This document shows positions 33,324-42,038 of a stretch of DNA of 64,000 nt, in pieces. How positions within the stretch are numbered: position 1 is the first letter of the stretch; the number at the start of each line of letters is the position of its first letter. Source of the stretch: Maribacter sp. MJ134 (GTDB lineage: Bacteria > Bacteroidota > Bacteroidia > Flavobacteriales > Flavobacteriaceae); the NCBI RefSeq assembly GCF_003970695.1, contig NZ_CP034570.1, forward strand, positions 3,534,001 to 3,598,000, given 5' to 3'. The notes beneath the pieces are model-generated. The model saw only the letters and a program-made list of their open reading frames with translations. It was not told the origin of the DNA and searched no databases. The translations under genes and the position numbers were made by a program.

Positions 33324-34496
33324 ATGATAATGCAGATAAACAGTACCTACCTTATAGCTATAACGCTTGTACAGACTTTTTTCATCGGCTCTTGTACCCA
33401 AGAAGAAAACCTCACCGAAGGCCAAGTATTGACAACCGAGCGTTCCACGGAGGATAACGAAGCACAACACCAATCAAGCACGGTAAAATTTATTGATGAG
33501 TTTGTACTTCCGGATGGTCAGGAATTCGGGAATACAATAGTGGGCGGATTATCCGGTATTGATTATGAGAATGGGAAGTGGGTGGTCATTAGCGATGATT
33601 CCAAGAGACCAAGATACTATACCCTTAATGTAGCTTACGATATAGATGGGTTCAGTTCTTTGGAAATTACAAGCGTAATTACGTTAAAGGATACCTTGGG
33701 GCGAGACTTTGGGTTGGAAACCGTAGATTCAGAATCCATTCGGATAGATGGTGATAAGTTCGTGTGGTCTAGCGAGGGGAATATCGGGGCCAAAATAAAT
33801 CCCTTCGTACGTACGTCGTCATTAGAAGGCGATTTCATAAAAGCAATGAGCTTGCCTTTAAAGTACAGCGCATCAGAGGAAGAAGAGAACGGACCTAGGC
33901 AAAATGGCGTTTTCGAAGGATTGTCACTAAGTTCGGACAAAAAAGGATACTGGGTGAGCATGGAATTGCCGTTAAAGGAAGATGGGGAACCGCCAACGAC
34001 CAATCTAGGAGCCCCGATTAGATTAGCTTATATTGATAAAGTTACGGGAGAGTTTGGAAAAGAGTTTGCTTATCCGTTGGACCCAGTAGCAAGGCCAGCG
34101 ATAAACGGTTTTTCCTTTGAATTGAATGGCTTGGTAGAGTTATTGGAATATGAGGAGAATAAATTCTTGGCCTTGGAACGTTCCTTCTCTGCCGGATATA
34201 CGGATGGTGGAAATATAGTAAAAATCTACGATGTAGACGCGAGAAGGGCAACCGATGTTAGCGCCATTACAACGCTTAAAGAGGCCGATATAACGATGGT
34301 GAAAAAGAAGCTACTTTTAGATTTTGATACCCTACGACCACAATTGACTAATGGAATAGTGGATAATATTGAAGGAATAACCTTTGGTCCAAATTTCTCC
34401 AACGGAAACAAATCGATCGTTGTGGTATCCGATAACAATTTTAGTAGACTTTATAAGCAATTGAATCAGTTTATACTTTTAGAACTTCGCGAATAA
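33324..34496 (+). CDS. Phytase/esterase-like lipoprotein
   Basis: A 390-residue lipoprotein (lipobox in VQTFFIGSC) with the esterase-like-activity-of-phytase family beta-propeller: VGGLSGIDYENGKWVVISDDS near residue 71, QNGVFEGLSLSSDKKGYWVSMELPL near 190, ENKFLALERSFSAGY near 275 and NIEGITFGPNFSNGNKSIVVVSDNNF near the end. Members are thought to cleave phosphate esters outside the cytoplasm, but activity is not shown for this one. It is 56 bases after the YitT gene; no terminator is seen between them. Confidence 0.8.
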   Translation: MIMQINSTYLIAITLVQTFFIGSCTQEENLTEGQVLTTERSTEDNEAQHQSSTVKFIDEFVLPDGQEFGNTIVGGLSGIDYENGKWVVISDDSKRPRYYTLNVAYDIDGFSSLEITSVITLKDTLGRDFGLETVDSESIRIDGDKFVWSSEGNIGAKINPFVRTSSLEGDFIKAMSLPLKYSASEEEENGPRQNGVFEGLSLSSDKKGYWVSMELPLKEDGEPPTTNLGAPIRLAYIDKVTGEFGKEFAYPLDPVARPAINGFSFELNGLVELLEYEENKFLALERSFSAGYTDGGNIVKIYDVDARRATDVSAITTLKEADITMVKKKLLLDFDTLRPQLTNGIVDNIEGITFGPNFSNGNKSIVVVSDNNFSRLYKQLNQFILLELRE

Positions 34497-34752
34497 TCTA
34501 ACAATTGAAGCTCGGTTTTGCATCTCATTGCAATAAAATAGTCATAAATAGTGTTAATTTTTAGATGAAACTATTCGCTTCCGAAAGAGATTTTTAGTCT
34601 GTTAACCTATGTTTTCATTATAAAATAATAGTAAAACTATTGAAATATAATATATTAACTGTTATTTAACGGATTAATACTATTAAAATAATTTTTACGT
34701 TGTATTTTTGTCATGTGAAATAAGCTATCCAATATTGGAGAAATAGAAAAGC
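34497..34752 (+). other. AT-rich gap with a possible AATAG/CTATT dyad and a -7 box
   Basis: 256 bases with no convincing gene. It contains AATAGTAAAACTATT around 34626-34641, a dyad of the same shape as the TetR operator core (AATAG-N5-CTATT), and TATTTTTG at 34703-34710, a good TAnnTTTG box for the next gene. Shared regulation with the tetR operon is a weak inference because the region is so AT-rich. Confidence 0.35.
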
Positions 34753-35112
34753 ATGAAAAAGAGAAGACCAGTATTTTATCCTGAGTTCAATGTCGAGGAA
34801 AAGGAATCAAAAGTAGAAGTGTTGGAATGGCAGCATATGAGGCCGGGTCAAAATTTAAAAATTGGGGACCCTTCCAATAAGTACTATCAATACATCTATA
34901 CTTCGTTAAACTTTGATGATCATAAGGTAGAGAACCTAAAGAAGTTATTGAATTTTAAAGGAATGGAAGTAGTGGTCATCAGTATTCTAAAAATGAAGGA
35001 TGGCAGTTTTTTCGCCGTATTGGAAAGAAAAGGAGAGGTTTTTACCGATAAAATTTCGAGAGTTTATGCAGATTTAAAAAATGCTTATTTAAGAAAAGAG
35101 TTAGTAGTATAA
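34753..35112 (+). CDS. Small soluble protein of unknown function
   Basis: A 119-residue cytosolic protein, very charged, no signal peptide and no recognised domain. Phrases include MRPGQNLKIGDPSNKYYQYIYTS near residue 29 and a basic C-terminus NAYLRKELVV. It has its own likely promoter (TATTTTTG at 34703) and lies 18 bases before a small secreted-protein gene. Function unknown. Confidence 0.6.
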   Translation: MKKRRPVFYPEFNVEEKESKVEVLEWQHMRPGQNLKIGDPSNKYYQYIYTSLNFDDHKVENLKKLLNFKGMEVVVISILKMKDGSFFAVLERKGEVFTDKISRVYADLKNAYLRKELVV

Positions 35113-35130
35113 ATAGATAAATATAAAAGT

Positions 35131-35508
35131 ATGATCAATAAAATGAAGTCAGTTGCAATAGTATTTGGATTACTGTGTACGTATAGCCTTAGCGCGAAAC
35201 CGGGAGAAGGTTCATCTTCGGAGAATACCGTTCCCATGAACAGTTGCTCAGCAGAGCAATTGATGCAAAAGTCACAATTAGCTACTGAAGATAGCTATGC
35301 ATTGGATTTAATAGAGATAGAGGAAGAAGAGGTAGACTTGGGTTATGATACCTATTTCTATCTGCCGGACAATTTTGATCCATATCAAGGAATGATAATC
35401 GATTTGGAGGAGATTACGGTTGAGGAGCCAGAAGAAAATATAGACCTAGGTTTTAGTACGGATAAATACTTACCAAAAGGATTCAACCCCTATTCTTGTT
35501 CAAATTAG
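35131..35508 (+). CDS. Secreted protein with two copies of a YLP-FxPY motif
   Basis: A 125-residue protein with signal peptide (ending SLSAKP near residue 24; a second ATG four codons in is possible). The mature part contains the same motif twice: DLGYDTYFYLPDNFDPY near residue 68 and DLGFSTDKYLPKGFNPY near residue 106, separated by an acidic linker with EEITVEEPEEN. I recall the motif as recurring in Flavobacteriaceae small exported proteins, but give it no function. A perfect palindromic terminator follows. Confidence 0.65.
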   Translation: MINKMKSVAIVFGLLCTYSLSAKPGEGSSSENTVPMNSCSAEQLMQKSQLATEDSYALDLIEIEEEEVDLGYDTYFYLPDNFDPYQGMIIDLEEITVEEPEENIDLGFSTDKYLPKGFNPYSCSN

Positions 35509-35513
35509 CTTTT

Positions 35514-35543
35514 AAAAGCCCTAACCTAGGTTAGGGCTTTTTT
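35514..35543 (+). terminator. Palindromic terminator after the YLP-motif gene
   Basis: AAAGCCCTAACCT and its exact complement, 13 bp each, with no loop base between (centre CCTAGG), then a T-run. It is symmetrical, so it could work on both strands. Confidence 0.85.
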
Positions 35544-35675
35544 AATATATTTAGTTTTTACGGTCTTCTCCGAAAAGTGCTGTAAGGTTTATGAATAATT
35601 ACTACTTATAAGAGCAATAGCGACTTTTAACGATTGACGCATAATAACTTAAGAGGTCATTAAGATTGTAACAGG

Positions 35676-36299
35676 ATGAGCATTAATACTATGATACGAA
35701 AGGAAGATACGCTGGTTACCGCTTTGGGTAATAGTTATTCTTATGAAGAATACAGGAACTTAGTAGAAAAATTAGCAGCGGAAGGAAAGTCAACCGGCCC
35801 TGTACAAACAGAAGCATTGGCCAATTATACCCAACTTAACGACAGGCGCATGAAACGTTGGGACAAAACCTTGAGATTTAGTGAGGAGGCGGTCTCTAAG
35901 ATTACCGCAGTTTCAAAAAAAATGACCTGGACGGTTCTTACGGAGAGCTGGTGTGGTGATGCGTCTCCGGCATTACCGGTAATGAATAAGATAGCGGAAC
36001 TTAATCCAAATATTGAATTACGGGTTGTGCTGCGTGATGAAAATACGGATTTAATGAATCAGTTCTTGACCAACGGCGGAATGTCCATTCCCAAACTCAT
36101 CGTACGAGATGATGTAAGCAATGAAGTGGTAGCGGACTGGGGCCCAAGGTCGGCTAATGCTACTAAATTAGTGGAAGACCACAAAGCGGTACACGGTATG
36201 ATAAAACCTGAATTTAAACAGGATATTCAAGTTTGGTACAACAGGGACAAAGGACAAAGTATTTTGGCCGACCTGTTGTTGCTACTTCCTTTGGAATAG
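35676..36299 (+). CDS. Thioredoxin-like protein, single-cysteine site
   Basis: A 207-residue protein with a thioredoxin fold in its second half: WTVLTESWCGDASPALPVMNKIAEL near residue 87 and GGMSIPKLIV near residue 138 (cis-proline loop). The active site is WCGDAS rather than WCxxC, with one cysteine only, as in the Thioredoxin_9 group. It may act in a mixed-disulphide or non-redox role. It converges with the TonB-like gene, overlapping by 18 bases, and is preceded by the palindromic terminator, so it is an independent unit. Confidence 0.8.
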   Translation: MSINTMIRKEDTLVTALGNSYSYEEYRNLVEKLAAEGKSTGPVQTEALANYTQLNDRRMKRWDKTLRFSEEAVSKITAVSKKMTWTVLTESWCGDASPALPVMNKIAELNPNIELRVVLRDENTDLMNQFLTNGGMSIPKLIVRDDVSNEVVADWGPRSANATKLVEDHKAVHGMIKPEFKQDIQVWYNRDKGQSILADLLLLLPLE

Positions 36300-37013
36300 G
36301 TACGTAATCGTTCCTTTTTGAGTAGTTTTGTCCGAAGCACTGAACTTTGCTCTTAGTGCATAGGTAATAGCATTATCTACCAAGCAACCGTTAGAGGTAC
36401 CGGAGCTTTTTTCATTGAAGTCTGCCTCGGTTACATTTCCGTATTTATCCACTTTAATGTTGATAACAACCTTACCTCCCTCAATGCAGGTGTAAATAGG
36501 CGGCGGCAACTTATAACTGTTTCGTTCTACCAGAGAATAGGAGATAGAGGTTCTTTTCGCTGCTAGATTATTGGTGAACTCTTGTTTTTGAGCTTCTTTT
36601 TCTCCAAGAAGCTGTTTCTTTTCCTCTCTCTTTTGGGCAAGTTCTTTTACTCTGGCGGCATACTCGGAATCTGAAATAAACTCGTCCGTTTGCTCTCCAT
36701 CGCTCATCGCAGCTTTCTCCTCCAAAATTTCATCAAGGGTTTTCAATGGCTCTGGATTACCGTAACTGGGTTTTGCAGTTTCATTAAAAGCCATATGGCT
36801 CTTAATGGTTTCGGCCTTTGAAATTTCCTCTAGTAGTTTTTCTTCTTCTTCGGTGAGTTCTTCCAATAGCTCCTCTTCCAAAAGCATTTCAACGACATAA
36901 TCGTCTTCTTGCTCTTCCTCTGCACCTAAATGAATGTTATAGAGCACCAATACGATAATCGCCATGGAGAACATGGTAATGATTAGCGATAGTTGTTGTC
37001 TATTTAAATTCAT
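36282..37013 (-). CDS. TonB-like energy transducer with an acidic linker
   Basis: A 243-residue protein with one N-terminal membrane helix (residues 8-27), a long acidic spacer (LLEEELLEELTEEEE and similar; no Pro-Lys repeats), a charged stretch and a TonB-like C-terminal domain: GGKVVINIKVDKYGNVTEADFNEKSSGTSNGCLVDNAITYALRAKFSA. Two cysteines in the end domain may pair. The acidic linker is unusual; classic TonB linkers are Pro/Lys rich. The ATG at 37013 was chosen as it gives the membrane helix at the start; an upstream reading would place 34 extra residues in the truB end. Confidence 0.7.
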   Translation of the reverse strand: MNLNRQQLSLIITMFSMAIIVLVLYNIHLGAEEEQEDDYVVEMLLEEELLEELTEEEEKLLEEISKAETIKSHMAFNETAKPSYGNPEPLKTLDEILEEKAAMSDGEQTDEFISDSEYAARVKELAQKREEKKQLLGEKEAQKQEFTNNLAAKRTSISYSLVERNSYKLPPPIYTCIEGGKVVINIKVDKYGNVTEADFNEKSSGTSNGCLVDNAITYALRAKFSASDKTTQKGTITYLFQRK

Positions 37014-37086
37014 GTTTATATAACCTTTTTTTGTGGAAATTAGTATGGTATAGCTTCCAAAGAAACTAAGCCATAGCATAAATTCT

Positions 37087-37785
37087 CTATGCTTTTCCCA
37101 ACAGTTGTTGTTCAAAGACCTCAGGGTCTAGGGCTATATCTACGTTATAATCTCCTATTTTGGTTCTTCTTAAGGCGGATAAATATCCGCCAGAACCTAA
37201 AGCAAGTCCAAAATCATGGGCAATAGAGCGAATGTATGTGCCTTTGCTACAAACAATTCTAAAATCAATTGCAGGAAGCGTTACCGCTGTTATTTCAAAC
37301 TCCAAAATACGTACGGCGCGCTTTTTAATTTCAATTTCTTCTCCTGCTCTGGCATATTCGTATAAACGTTTGCCATCCTTTTTTAGGGCTGAGAATATGG
37401 GTGGTGCCTGTTGTATGTCGCCCAGAAATTGCTCCGTAGTTATGCGGATTAATGCTTCGGTTATGTGGGCCGTTGGGTAGGTTTTATCCAATTCTGTTTC
37501 CAAATCATAGGAGGGTGTGCTTGCTCCCAATGTAATTGTACCGGTATACTCTTTTACCAAACCTTGGAATTCAGGTATCCGTTTCGTGAATTTCCCCGCG
37601 CAGATAATAAGAAGCCCAGTTGCTAAAGGGTCTAAGGTTCCGGCGTGGCCAATTTTGATTTTTTTTAGCTGAAATTTTTTACGAATGGCCCATTTCAGTT
37701 TGTTCACGGCTTGGAAAGAAGACCAGCCTAAGGGCTTGTCTATAAGAAGTACTTGACCGTTTAAAAAATCTTCCTTGGTTTTCAA
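37087..37785 (-). CDS. truB: tRNA pseudouridine(55) synthase TruB
   Basis: Makes pseudouridine at position 55 of tRNA. The 232 residues show QVLLIDKPLGWSSFQ, KIGHAGTLDPLATGLL with the catalytic Asp, and YEYARAGEEIEIKKRAV and GTYIRSIAHDFGLALGSGGYLSALRRTKIG. It lacks a PUA-type tail, as in other Bacteroidetes. The start is TTG at 37785-37783, overlapping the TGA of the small membrane gene (TTGA junction), a translational-coupling arrangement. Confidence 0.93.
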   Translation of the reverse strand: MKTKEDFLNGQVLLIDKPLGWSSFQAVNKLKWAIRKKFQLKKIKIGHAGTLDPLATGLLIICAGKFTKRIPEFQGLVKEYTGTITLGASTPSYDLETELDKTYPTAHITEALIRITTEQFLGDIQQAPPIFSALKKDGKRLYEYARAGEEIEIKKRAVRILEFEITAVTLPAIDFRIVCSKGTYIRSIAHDFGLALGSGGYLSALRRTKIGDYNVDIALDPEVFEQQLLGKA

Positions 37786-37940
37786 ATTTTTTCTTCTCTG
37801 GTCAAATTTTTTTCTTTCATAGCTTTATGGTATCCAGCTTTTTTTCCAATAAAATAGGCCAAAACAAAAAGGCCGATAGGAAATATCAGTGCAACTAAAA
37901 GTACTATTAAAACTTGCCAAGGACCAATCACTAAACTCAT
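37782..37940 (-). CDS. 52-residue single-helix membrane protein between uppP and truB
   Basis: A short frame: MSLVIGPWQVLIVLLVALIF, further hydrophobic residues to about position 30, then a basic tail KKAGYHKAMKEKN. It reads as a small inner-membrane protein. It starts 12 bases after the uppP stop and its TGA overlaps the truB start, both signs of a real gene. No family name recognised. Confidence 0.6.
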   Translation of the reverse strand: MSLVIGPWQVLIVLLVALIFPIGLFVLAYFIGKKAGYHKAMKEKNLTREEKI

Positions 37941-37952
37941 AGAAGTTATTTA

Positions 37953-38750
37953 TTAGGTAGAACTGTAGCCGTAAACAATGGCGATTAGGCCAACAACAAG
38001 ACAGTAAATCGCAAAATAAGTCAGCTTGCTTTTACGCACTAATTTAATCATCCACGTACAGGCTGCTAGTCCCGCGACGAACGCAGCAATAAATCCGGCA
38101 CCCATGGCTAAATTATTGTCTCCGCTAAAGGTCAGGTCGCCGCTAAAGAGGTCCTTGGCGATTTTTCCAAAAATTAACGGAACCACCATTAAAAATGAAA
38201 AACGGGCGGCCTTGGACTTATCTACCCCCAATAAAACGGAAGTTGATATGGTAGCGCCGCTACGGGAAATACCGGGAAGCATAGCTATAGCTTGTGATAT
38301 ACCAACGATGAAGGCATTTTTGAAGCTTACCTTCTTTTCGGTATCCTTAGCTTTATCGGCAAAATAAAGAAGTACAGCAGTAACCAACAGCATAAAACCC
38401 ACAAAACGCACGTTACCGCCAAAAAAGGCCTCTAGTTGCTCTTCAAAAAAGAGTCCGACTAAAACAGCGGGTAGCATGGAAATAATAATTTTAAGGGAGA
38501 ATTGACCTTCTTCGTTCCATTGAAATTGAAACAATCCTCTTAAGATTTCCCAAACATCTTTTCTAAAAACTACAATGGTGCTCAAAGCGGTAGCAAAGTG
38601 AAGTACAACCGTAAAAAGTAAGCTCTCTTCGGGAACGGAATTATCACCTAAAATAGCCTTGCCAAGTTCTAAATGGCCACTAGAGGAAACAGGAAGAAAT
38701 TCTGTTAATCCCTGTATTATACCAAGGATAATAGCATCTAGGGTATCCAA
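37953..38750 (-). CDS. uppP: Undecaprenyl-diphosphate phosphatase UppP/BacA
   Basis: Recycles the undecaprenyl carrier for cell-wall synthesis. The 265 residues carry both active-site motifs: LTEFLPVSSSGHLELGK near residue 15 and MLPGISRSGATIS near residue 157, and about eight membrane helices. The start is TTG at 38750 (LDTLDAIILGI if read literally), directly after the TAA of the DUF3098 gene, and gives the normal N-terminus. Part of a tight minus-strand run from ftsX to truB. Confidence 0.95.
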   Translation of the reverse strand: MDTLDAIILGIIQGLTEFLPVSSSGHLELGKAILGDNSVPEESLLFTVVLHFATALSTIVVFRKDVWEILRGLFQFQWNEEGQFSLKIIISMLPAVLVGLFFEEQLEAFFGGNVRFVGFMLLVTAVLLYFADKAKDTEKKVSFKNAFIVGISQAIAMLPGISRSGATISTSVLLGVDKSKAARFSFLMVVPLIFGKIAKDLFSGDLTFSGDNNLAMGAGFIAAFVAGLAACTWMIKLVRKSKLTYFAIYCLVVGLIAIVYGYSST

Positions 38751-39014
38751 TTAGTTTTTCTTTTTGTGAGGATTCAACAAAATTGCGTACACCTCGATTC
38801 CTAGACCAATGAGTACTAATGTAGGTGCTAGTCTTATTCTTCTAAAGTTGTATATCTCAGGATTAAAGACATTGGGGTCGTCCGTTCCCCCGCCACTCAT
38901 CAAAATAAAACCTAAGGCAATACAGGCCAAACCAATGAACATGAACAAGTAGTTTTTCTTTTGAAAAATAAACTCCTGTTTAGGTGCTTGCTCAATTTTA
39001 TTCTTTTTACCCAT
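38751..39014 (-). CDS. DUF3098 membrane protein
   Basis: An 87-residue protein with two hydrophobic helices (YLFMFIGLACIALGFILM and LAPTLVLIGLGIEVYAIL) around a GGGTDDPNVFNPEIYNFRR loop, typical of DUF3098, a small Bacteroidetes family often found between ftsX and uppP. Probably an envelope accessory protein; function unknown. It starts 9 bases after the ftsX stop. Confidence 0.85.
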   Translation of the reverse strand: MGKKNKIEQAPKQEFIFQKKNYLFMFIGLACIALGFILMSGGGTDDPNVFNPEIYNFRRIRLAPTLVLIGLGIEVYAILLNPHKKKN

Positions 39015-39023
39015 GAAGCAAAT

Positions 39024-39902
39024 TTAGTAATATAATTCGTCCGTTCTTAAATTTAAAAAACGCTGTGTAGCGAAATAGGTACTTATAAGGGAGATAAGGA
39101 TGCCTAAAAGAAAAACACCGACCAATAAAATTATCAGTATGGACGGTTCTTCCAAAAGGCCTAAATCCTGAAAATTAGTATTAACGTAATAAACCACACC
39201 TCCTATGGCAATAAGCGCTAATAAAGCACCAAGCATACCTAGTTTTATGTTTTGCCAAATAAAGGGCCTTCTTATAAAGGTTTTTGTAGCGCCCACCATT
39301 TGCATCGTTTTAATGATAAAGCGTTTAGAGTATATAGATAGGCGTATGGAACTGTTGATGAGGAGTACCGCTATAAAGGTAAAAATGCCACTCGCCACCA
39401 ATATCCAAAACCCGATTTTCTCAACACTTTTGGCTACCATGCTCACAAGTACCTTATCATAACTTACTTCATCGACATAACTTTTTTCGGAAAGTTCATC
39501 CGCTATTTCCGTAACTTTTTCAGCAGTAACAAAGTCAGCGTTCAATTTTACATCAATGGAGTTTTTAAGCGGATTGTAACCTAGATAGTCTACAAAGTCT
39601 TCCCCGATTTCTTGGCTATGTTGTTCCGCAGCTTCCTCTTTGGATACATAGGTTGCTGATTTCGTATAATCGGACATGGCTAAGGTTTTCCGAAGTTGTT
39701 CAACTTCGATTTCTTTAGCGTCTTCCTTTAAAAAAACTGAAATCGTAATCTGTTCTTTAGACCGATCGGCCATCTTTTTAGTGTTGAGCACTAAAAGACC
39801 TAATATCCCTAAAAGAAAAAGTACCAAAGCAATACTCAGTACTACAGAGAAATAGGATGAAATAAGCTTTCGCCTTTGATAATTTTCAAAAGAAGTACTC
39901 AT
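39024..39902 (-). CDS. ftsX: FtsX-like permease of the cell-division ABC complex
   Basis: A 292-residue membrane protein with an N-terminal helix (residues 22-41), an extracytoplasmic domain of about 130 residues and three C-terminal helices, the four-helix FtsX plan. Key phrases are FLGILGLLVLNTK, SVEKIGFWILVASGIFTFIAVLLI and KLGMLGALLALIAIGGVVYYV. With FtsE it controls septal cell-wall hydrolases. The ATG at 39902 gives MSTSFENYQRRK, the usual start; longer readings enter the T9SS gene. No ftsE is in the window. Confidence 0.88.
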   Translation of the reverse strand: MSTSFENYQRRKLISSYFSVVLSIALVLFLLGILGLLVLNTKKMADRSKEQITISVFLKEDAKEIEVEQLRKTLAMSDYTKSATYVSKEEAAEQHSQEIGEDFVDYLGYNPLKNSIDVKLNADFVTAEKVTEIADELSEKSYVDEVSYDKVLVSMVAKSVEKIGFWILVASGIFTFIAVLLINSSIRLSIYSKRFIIKTMQMVGATKTFIRRPFIWQNIKLGMLGALLALIAIGGVVYYVNTNFQDLGLLEEPSILIILLVGVFLLGILISLISTYFATQRFLNLRTDELYY

Positions 39903-39969
39903 AGCTAGTAATCGAATTGTAAAAATAGCAAAGTAATGTGAAATGAGCGAGAACTCTAGAATATACCGT

Positions 39970-41847
39970 TCAACGCTTAAGCATAAAAGCTCCCTTGAAC
40001 TCGGAATCCTCAATCTTAAGTCGGTACCAATACGTGGTGGCAGGTAAATTTTGGCCTTGAAAAGTCCCGTCCCAACTTAGATTATTTTCATTTGTACTTC
40101 TAATCAGTTTTCCAAATCGATTAAATATGAAAAGGCTACTGCTATTAAAAAACTCAACCCCTTGGATTTGAAACACATCATTGATGTTATCACCGTTCGG
40201 AGTAAAAAATTTAGGAATGACCAAATGGATAAAATCTTGTGTTACCACACCACAATCTTCTCTTCCCCTAGCGTAAATAGTGTATCTGCCTCCTGGTAGC
40301 GCATCAAATATCGGGGTGCTTTGATAACTAATATTATCTATGGAATACTCGAAATCTCCCTGGTTGGCCGTAGTTATTATTATAGATGGACCGTCAGAGA
40401 TGATAGTTTGTATCACAGGAAGGTCTATCTGTTCTAGAAGGATGAACTTGGTGTTGGAACAGCCATTGGTGTCCGTCACCAAAACACTGTATTCACCTGG
40501 CGTAGCAACGACAATCTCCTTTGTGTTTTCTCCAGTGTTCCATACGTAGGTGGCATTATCCAAATCTGCAGAAAGTGTTGCGGAGCCATCTTCGCAAAAA
40601 CGAACAGTCTCGTCCTCAACTTGTGGAACTGGGTTTATGGTCAAGGAAACGGCAGTTCTATTCGTAGATGGGCATGTTATGATCGGGGAATTTACCTCTG
40701 CGTAGTAAGTGCCTGCCTGCGAAGGAGAAAAACTAGTACTATTCTCTAAAAGTAGTGTGCCCCCAATCGGCGCATCGTACCAATTAACGATCAAGTCTCC
40801 GGGAACAGTTACGGTTAAAGGTGTATCCTCATTTTCACAACGAATTATATCGCCTTCGCTTACGGCATCAAGTGGTATGGGGAGTATCCGAAGTTCAAAC
40901 ACGTCAGACAAAATATTACAAAGATCGTTGTTCACATTAATGGGGTCTTCTGCAATTTTAGCCCTGAAGAAGGTAGTGCTATTTACACCTGTTGCGGTGT
41001 AATTATTAGCTGTAGCACCAGATATATCAGTCCACGTTAACAAATCAGGACTTTCTTGCCACTGATAGGCATGAGACGTAAAAATGGAGAAGTCGGGTGT
41101 AGCGGTTAGCGTGGTGGTTACAGAACCTTGATCTTCGCATAAAATGATAGCACTTTCCTCTTGGTCATTGGCCACGGAAACGGTATCACCGCAAGATATA
41201 AATACTATATCGTCAATGGCCAAATCATTACCACATCCACCATTACTATTGTTTCGCATTTTTAGAATCACCGAAGTTTGGCCGGGAAGTGTTTTAAAGA
41301 CGAGGGCATATTGTTCCCACAATGGGGTAGTTCTGTTCGGAATATCACCGGTATCTCCTTGCGCTAGCAAATTGGTATCCGTTTCATCCCAGATTTGAAA
41401 TCTTACATTTACAGGGATTCCATTTCCTTCACATCCAGTTTGTCTTTGTAGGTTTATAAGCCAAGAGGAGAATTCATAAGTAGTATTTTCACATAGTCCG
41501 GAAACCTCTCTTCTGTAAAACTCACCAGCGGTAAAACTTGCGTTTACGATAAACGATTTGCCATTGTTGTCGCCAGGGGTATGGTCTTGTACGCTGAACC
41601 AATCAAAATAATTGGTAGTACTAGATATCGTATAGTCCCCATCGTTTGGTGTAAAGTCGGCATAATTGTATGTGGTTGTTCCAGCAGGTAATGCTGGACC
41701 GTTGGTTAGACCAGAACCAAAATCTTCCGAGAATATAGGGTCGCCAGAACTACCACCACAGAAACCTAATTGCGCGCTGAGTTCTGTTGTTATACCACAA
41801 AGAATAAAAAGGATGCATACGAAAGATTTGAAGGACCGGATTTTCAC
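39970..41847 (-). CDS. Large secreted protein with type B T9SS sorting domain
   Basis: A 625-residue exported protein with signal peptide (ending TELSAQ near residue 26), a galactose-binding-like or carbohydrate-related first domain (ENTTYEFSSWLINLQRQTGCEG; DLAIDDIVFISCGD), Ig-like or PKD-like segments (YAEVNSPIITCPSTNRTAVSLTINPVP and ATYVWNTGENTKEIVVATPGEYSV) and a C-terminal gliding-motility/T9SS type B domain (FFTPNGDNINDVFQIQGVEFF, with final GAFMLKR). It would be secreted by the type IX system and held at the surface or released. Function of the N-terminal part is not known. Confidence 0.88.
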   Translation of the reverse strand: MKIRSFKSFVCILFILCGITTELSAQLGFCGGSSGDPIFSEDFGSGLTNGPALPAGTTTYNYADFTPNDGDYTISSTTNYFDWFSVQDHTPGDNNGKSFIVNASFTAGEFYRREVSGLCENTTYEFSSWLINLQRQTGCEGNGIPVNVRFQIWDETDTNLLAQGDTGDIPNRTTPLWEQYALVFKTLPGQTSVILKMRNNSNGGCGNDLAIDDIVFISCGDTVSVANDQEESAIILCEDQGSVTTTLTATPDFSIFTSHAYQWQESPDLLTWTDISGATANNYTATGVNSTTFFRAKIAEDPINVNNDLCNILSDVFELRILPIPLDAVSEGDIIRCENEDTPLTVTVPGDLIVNWYDAPIGGTLLLENSTSFSPSQAGTYYAEVNSPIITCPSTNRTAVSLTINPVPQVEDETVRFCEDGSATLSADLDNATYVWNTGENTKEIVVATPGEYSVLVTDTNGCSNTKFILLEQIDLPVIQTIISDGPSIIITTANQGDFEYSIDNISYQSTPIFDALPGGRYTIYARGREDCGVVTQDFIHLVIPKFFTPNGDNINDVFQIQGVEFFNSSSLFIFNRFGKLIRSTNENNLSWDGTFQGQNLPATTYWYRLKIEDSEFKGAFMLKR

Positions 41848-42038
41848 GATTATAAATATAAGTCTTTTGTGTAAACCTACCTGTTTTTAAAGGGTTAAGG
41901 GCTAGAGTGGTGTAAATCGGCATTATCTTTTTAACTTTCGTCGAATACACCTATTTTTGCGAGAATTAAGGGAAGGATATGTAAAAGATGTGGTACACTG
42001 CATTGAAAGCATGATCCTTTATTTTTTACAAGTATTTT

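Noticed and set aside
39903-40013. N-terminal extension of ftsX
   Set aside because: It would run into the T9SS gene and adds residues absent from the family; the ATG at 39902 is standard.
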